Of a stretch of 6,209 bases of DNA, positions 5,714 to 6,209 are shown piece after piece; position 1 is the stretch's first letter; each line of letters starts with the position of its first letter. Under the pieces are notes generated by a model. The model searched no databases. It was not told the DNA's origin and saw only the letters and a program-made list of their open reading frames with translations. Source of the stretch: VGKP01 sp964578345 (GTDB lineage: Archaea > Nanobdellota > Nanobdellia > Pacearchaeales > GW2011-AR1); assembly GCA_964578345.1 (NCBI GenBank), contig CAZOCP010000034.1, positions 1 to 6,209 on the forward strand, in the 5' to 3' direction. Made by a program: the position numbers and the translations under genes.

Positions 5714-5721
5714 TTAATAAA
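5714..5721 (-). promoter_or_regulatory. TATA-like box for the three-gene minus operon
   Basis: The minus strand reads TTTATTAA, with GAAATC upstream, centred about 26 bases before the ATG at 5691. This would give a leaderless mRNA for the deacylase, nuclease and anchored protein. A second candidate (CTTTATAC, 5749-5742) would give a leader of about 29 bases and is less consistent with the other promoters here. Confidence 0.5.
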
Positions 5722-5846
5722 GATTTCAGATTTTGATATTAGTATAAAGAGGTGAGTTATTCTGTCTTTCCAATAATAACCTTATAATTAATTCAACATA
5801 CGCATGAATTTAAGTTTTCGTTTTATGACTTAAGAATTGATTAATC

Positions 5847-5854
5847 TTTAAATA
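5847..5854 (+). promoter_or_regulatory. Upstream TATA-like octamer, tandem promoter candidate
   Basis: TTTAAATA identical to the octamer at 5872, exactly 25 bases upstream of it. If used, it would start transcription near 5876, on top of the second TATA box, and give a leader of about 25 bases. The palindrome GATTAATC (5839-5846) abuts it on the upstream side. Confidence 0.4.
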
Positions 5855-5871
5855 GTAACAAGATAAAAAGA

Positions 5872-5879
5872 TTTAAATA
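5872..5879 (+). promoter_or_regulatory. TATA box for the gene at 5901
   Basis: TTTAAATA preceded by an A-rich BRE-like stretch (GATAAAAAGA). Its centre is about 25 bases before the ATG at 5901, the leaderless spacing. Together with the twin octamer upstream it suggests a strongly or variably expressed gene. Confidence 0.75.
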
Positions 5880-5900
5880 CCCTTTATTCTCAAGAAAAGC

Positions 5901-6209
5901 ATGACATATAAATATGAAGCACGAAAGATAGGAAAAGTAAAAGGCTTGGGAGATATTTACCAAGTAACTGCTCCTTTAGATGAGCAATTGCGAGCTTTTG
6001 CAGATAAAGGCATTCACACACTTGCTGCTCCTGATGAAGTTGCTCAAATACATTTAGCTGGTGTTTCTAAAGATTACTCAAGAACAAACATGGCACCTAT
6101 CGCACTAAAGAGCGAAAAAACTATTTTAGTTAGAGACTTTATTTTGATGAATCATTTAATGGCTTCTACTGTTGTTAGACATCATAAAAATAGAGGGTAT
6201 TTTGAGACA
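5901..6209 (+). CDS. 5' part of an unidentified gene, runs off the window
   Basis: 103 codons are open from the ATG at 5901 to the window edge with no stop, beginning MTYKYEARKIGKVKGLGDIY. I do not recognise the family. The visible part has no signal peptide or membrane helix and is basic (many Lys, Arg and His), with helical-looking segments at about 26-53 (PLDEQLRAFADKG... to HLAG) and 78-96 (RDFILMNHLMASTVVRHHKN). It is therefore probably cytosolic and could bind nucleic acid, which is only a guess from charge. The start is fixed by the TATA box at 5872-5879. It is divergent from the deacylase-nuclease operon across a 209-base region that holds both promoters and no other gene I can support. 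Confidence 0.8.
   Translation, partial: MTYKYEARKIGKVKGLGDIYQVTAPLDEQLRAFADKGIHTLAAPDEVAQIHLAGVSKDYSRTNMAPIALKSEKTILVRDFILMNHLMASTVVRHHKNRGYFET

Noticed and set aside
5692..5900. Small RNA or small gene in the divergent promoter region
   Set aside because: The longest frames are about 10 codons (for example from the GTG at 5752 or the ATG at 5804). I saw no paired C/D boxes, tRNA fold or strong hairpin.
1..6209. CRISPR array, insertion sequence, toxin-antitoxin or defence island
   Set aside because: I saw no spaced direct repeats, transposase motifs or terminal inverted repeats around genes. The nuclease is anchored and secreted with a lamin-tail domain, which argues against an intracellular defence role.

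Overview
The window reads as AT-rich archaeal DNA, most likely from a DPANN-type archaeon (Woesearchaeota or Pacearchaeota grade; this lineage call is inference). The evidence is as follows. TATA boxes, including the same octamer TTTAAATA before two genes, sit 24-27 bases upstream of start codons, as in leaderless archaeal transcripts. Genes are packed with overlaps. Secreted proteins carry a signal peptide, an ectodomain and one C-terminal membrane anchor. A staphylococcal-nuclease domain is fused to a lamin-tail domain, a pairing I associate with this group. No tRNA, rRNA, CRISPR array or insertion sequence is visible.

Layout. Bases 2-79 look like the last 25 codons of an upstream gene whose stop codon lies in the promoter of the next one. 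A plus-strand pair follows: 98-1987 encodes a secreted, disulfide-rich, alpha/alpha-toroid-like membrane protein, and 1994-3220 encodes a secreted beta-sandwich membrane protein. They are 6 bases apart and share a nearly superimposable cysteine module next to the membrane anchor. Converging on them is 3738-3229 (minus), a conserved-looking cytosolic protein of unknown function with a lysine-rich tail and its own leaderless promoter. Then comes a tight three-gene minus-strand operon, 5691-3773, with overlaps of 8 and 44 bases. In order of transcription it encodes a YbaK/ProX-type aminoacyl-tRNA deacylase, a membrane-anchored nuclease with a lamin-tail domain, and a secreted anchored beta-domain protein. 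A 209-base divergent promoter region separates it from 5901-6209 (plus), the start of an unidentified gene that runs off the window.

How the genes may work together. The 98-1987 and 1994-3220 products look like two parts of one surface assembly: both would face outside, both have a disulfide-rich stalk just before the membrane, and both end in basic cytoplasmic tails. The toroid-like and macroglobulin-like folds suggest, speculatively, a split relative of alpha-2-macroglobulin without a recognisable thioester motif. The nuclease and its downstream partner would also sit on the outer face, where they could cut external nucleic acid for nucleotide scavenging or DNA uptake. Why a proofreading tRNA deacylase leads that operon is unclear; shared transcription is the simplest explanation. 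There is no gap of more than 300 bases without a gene.
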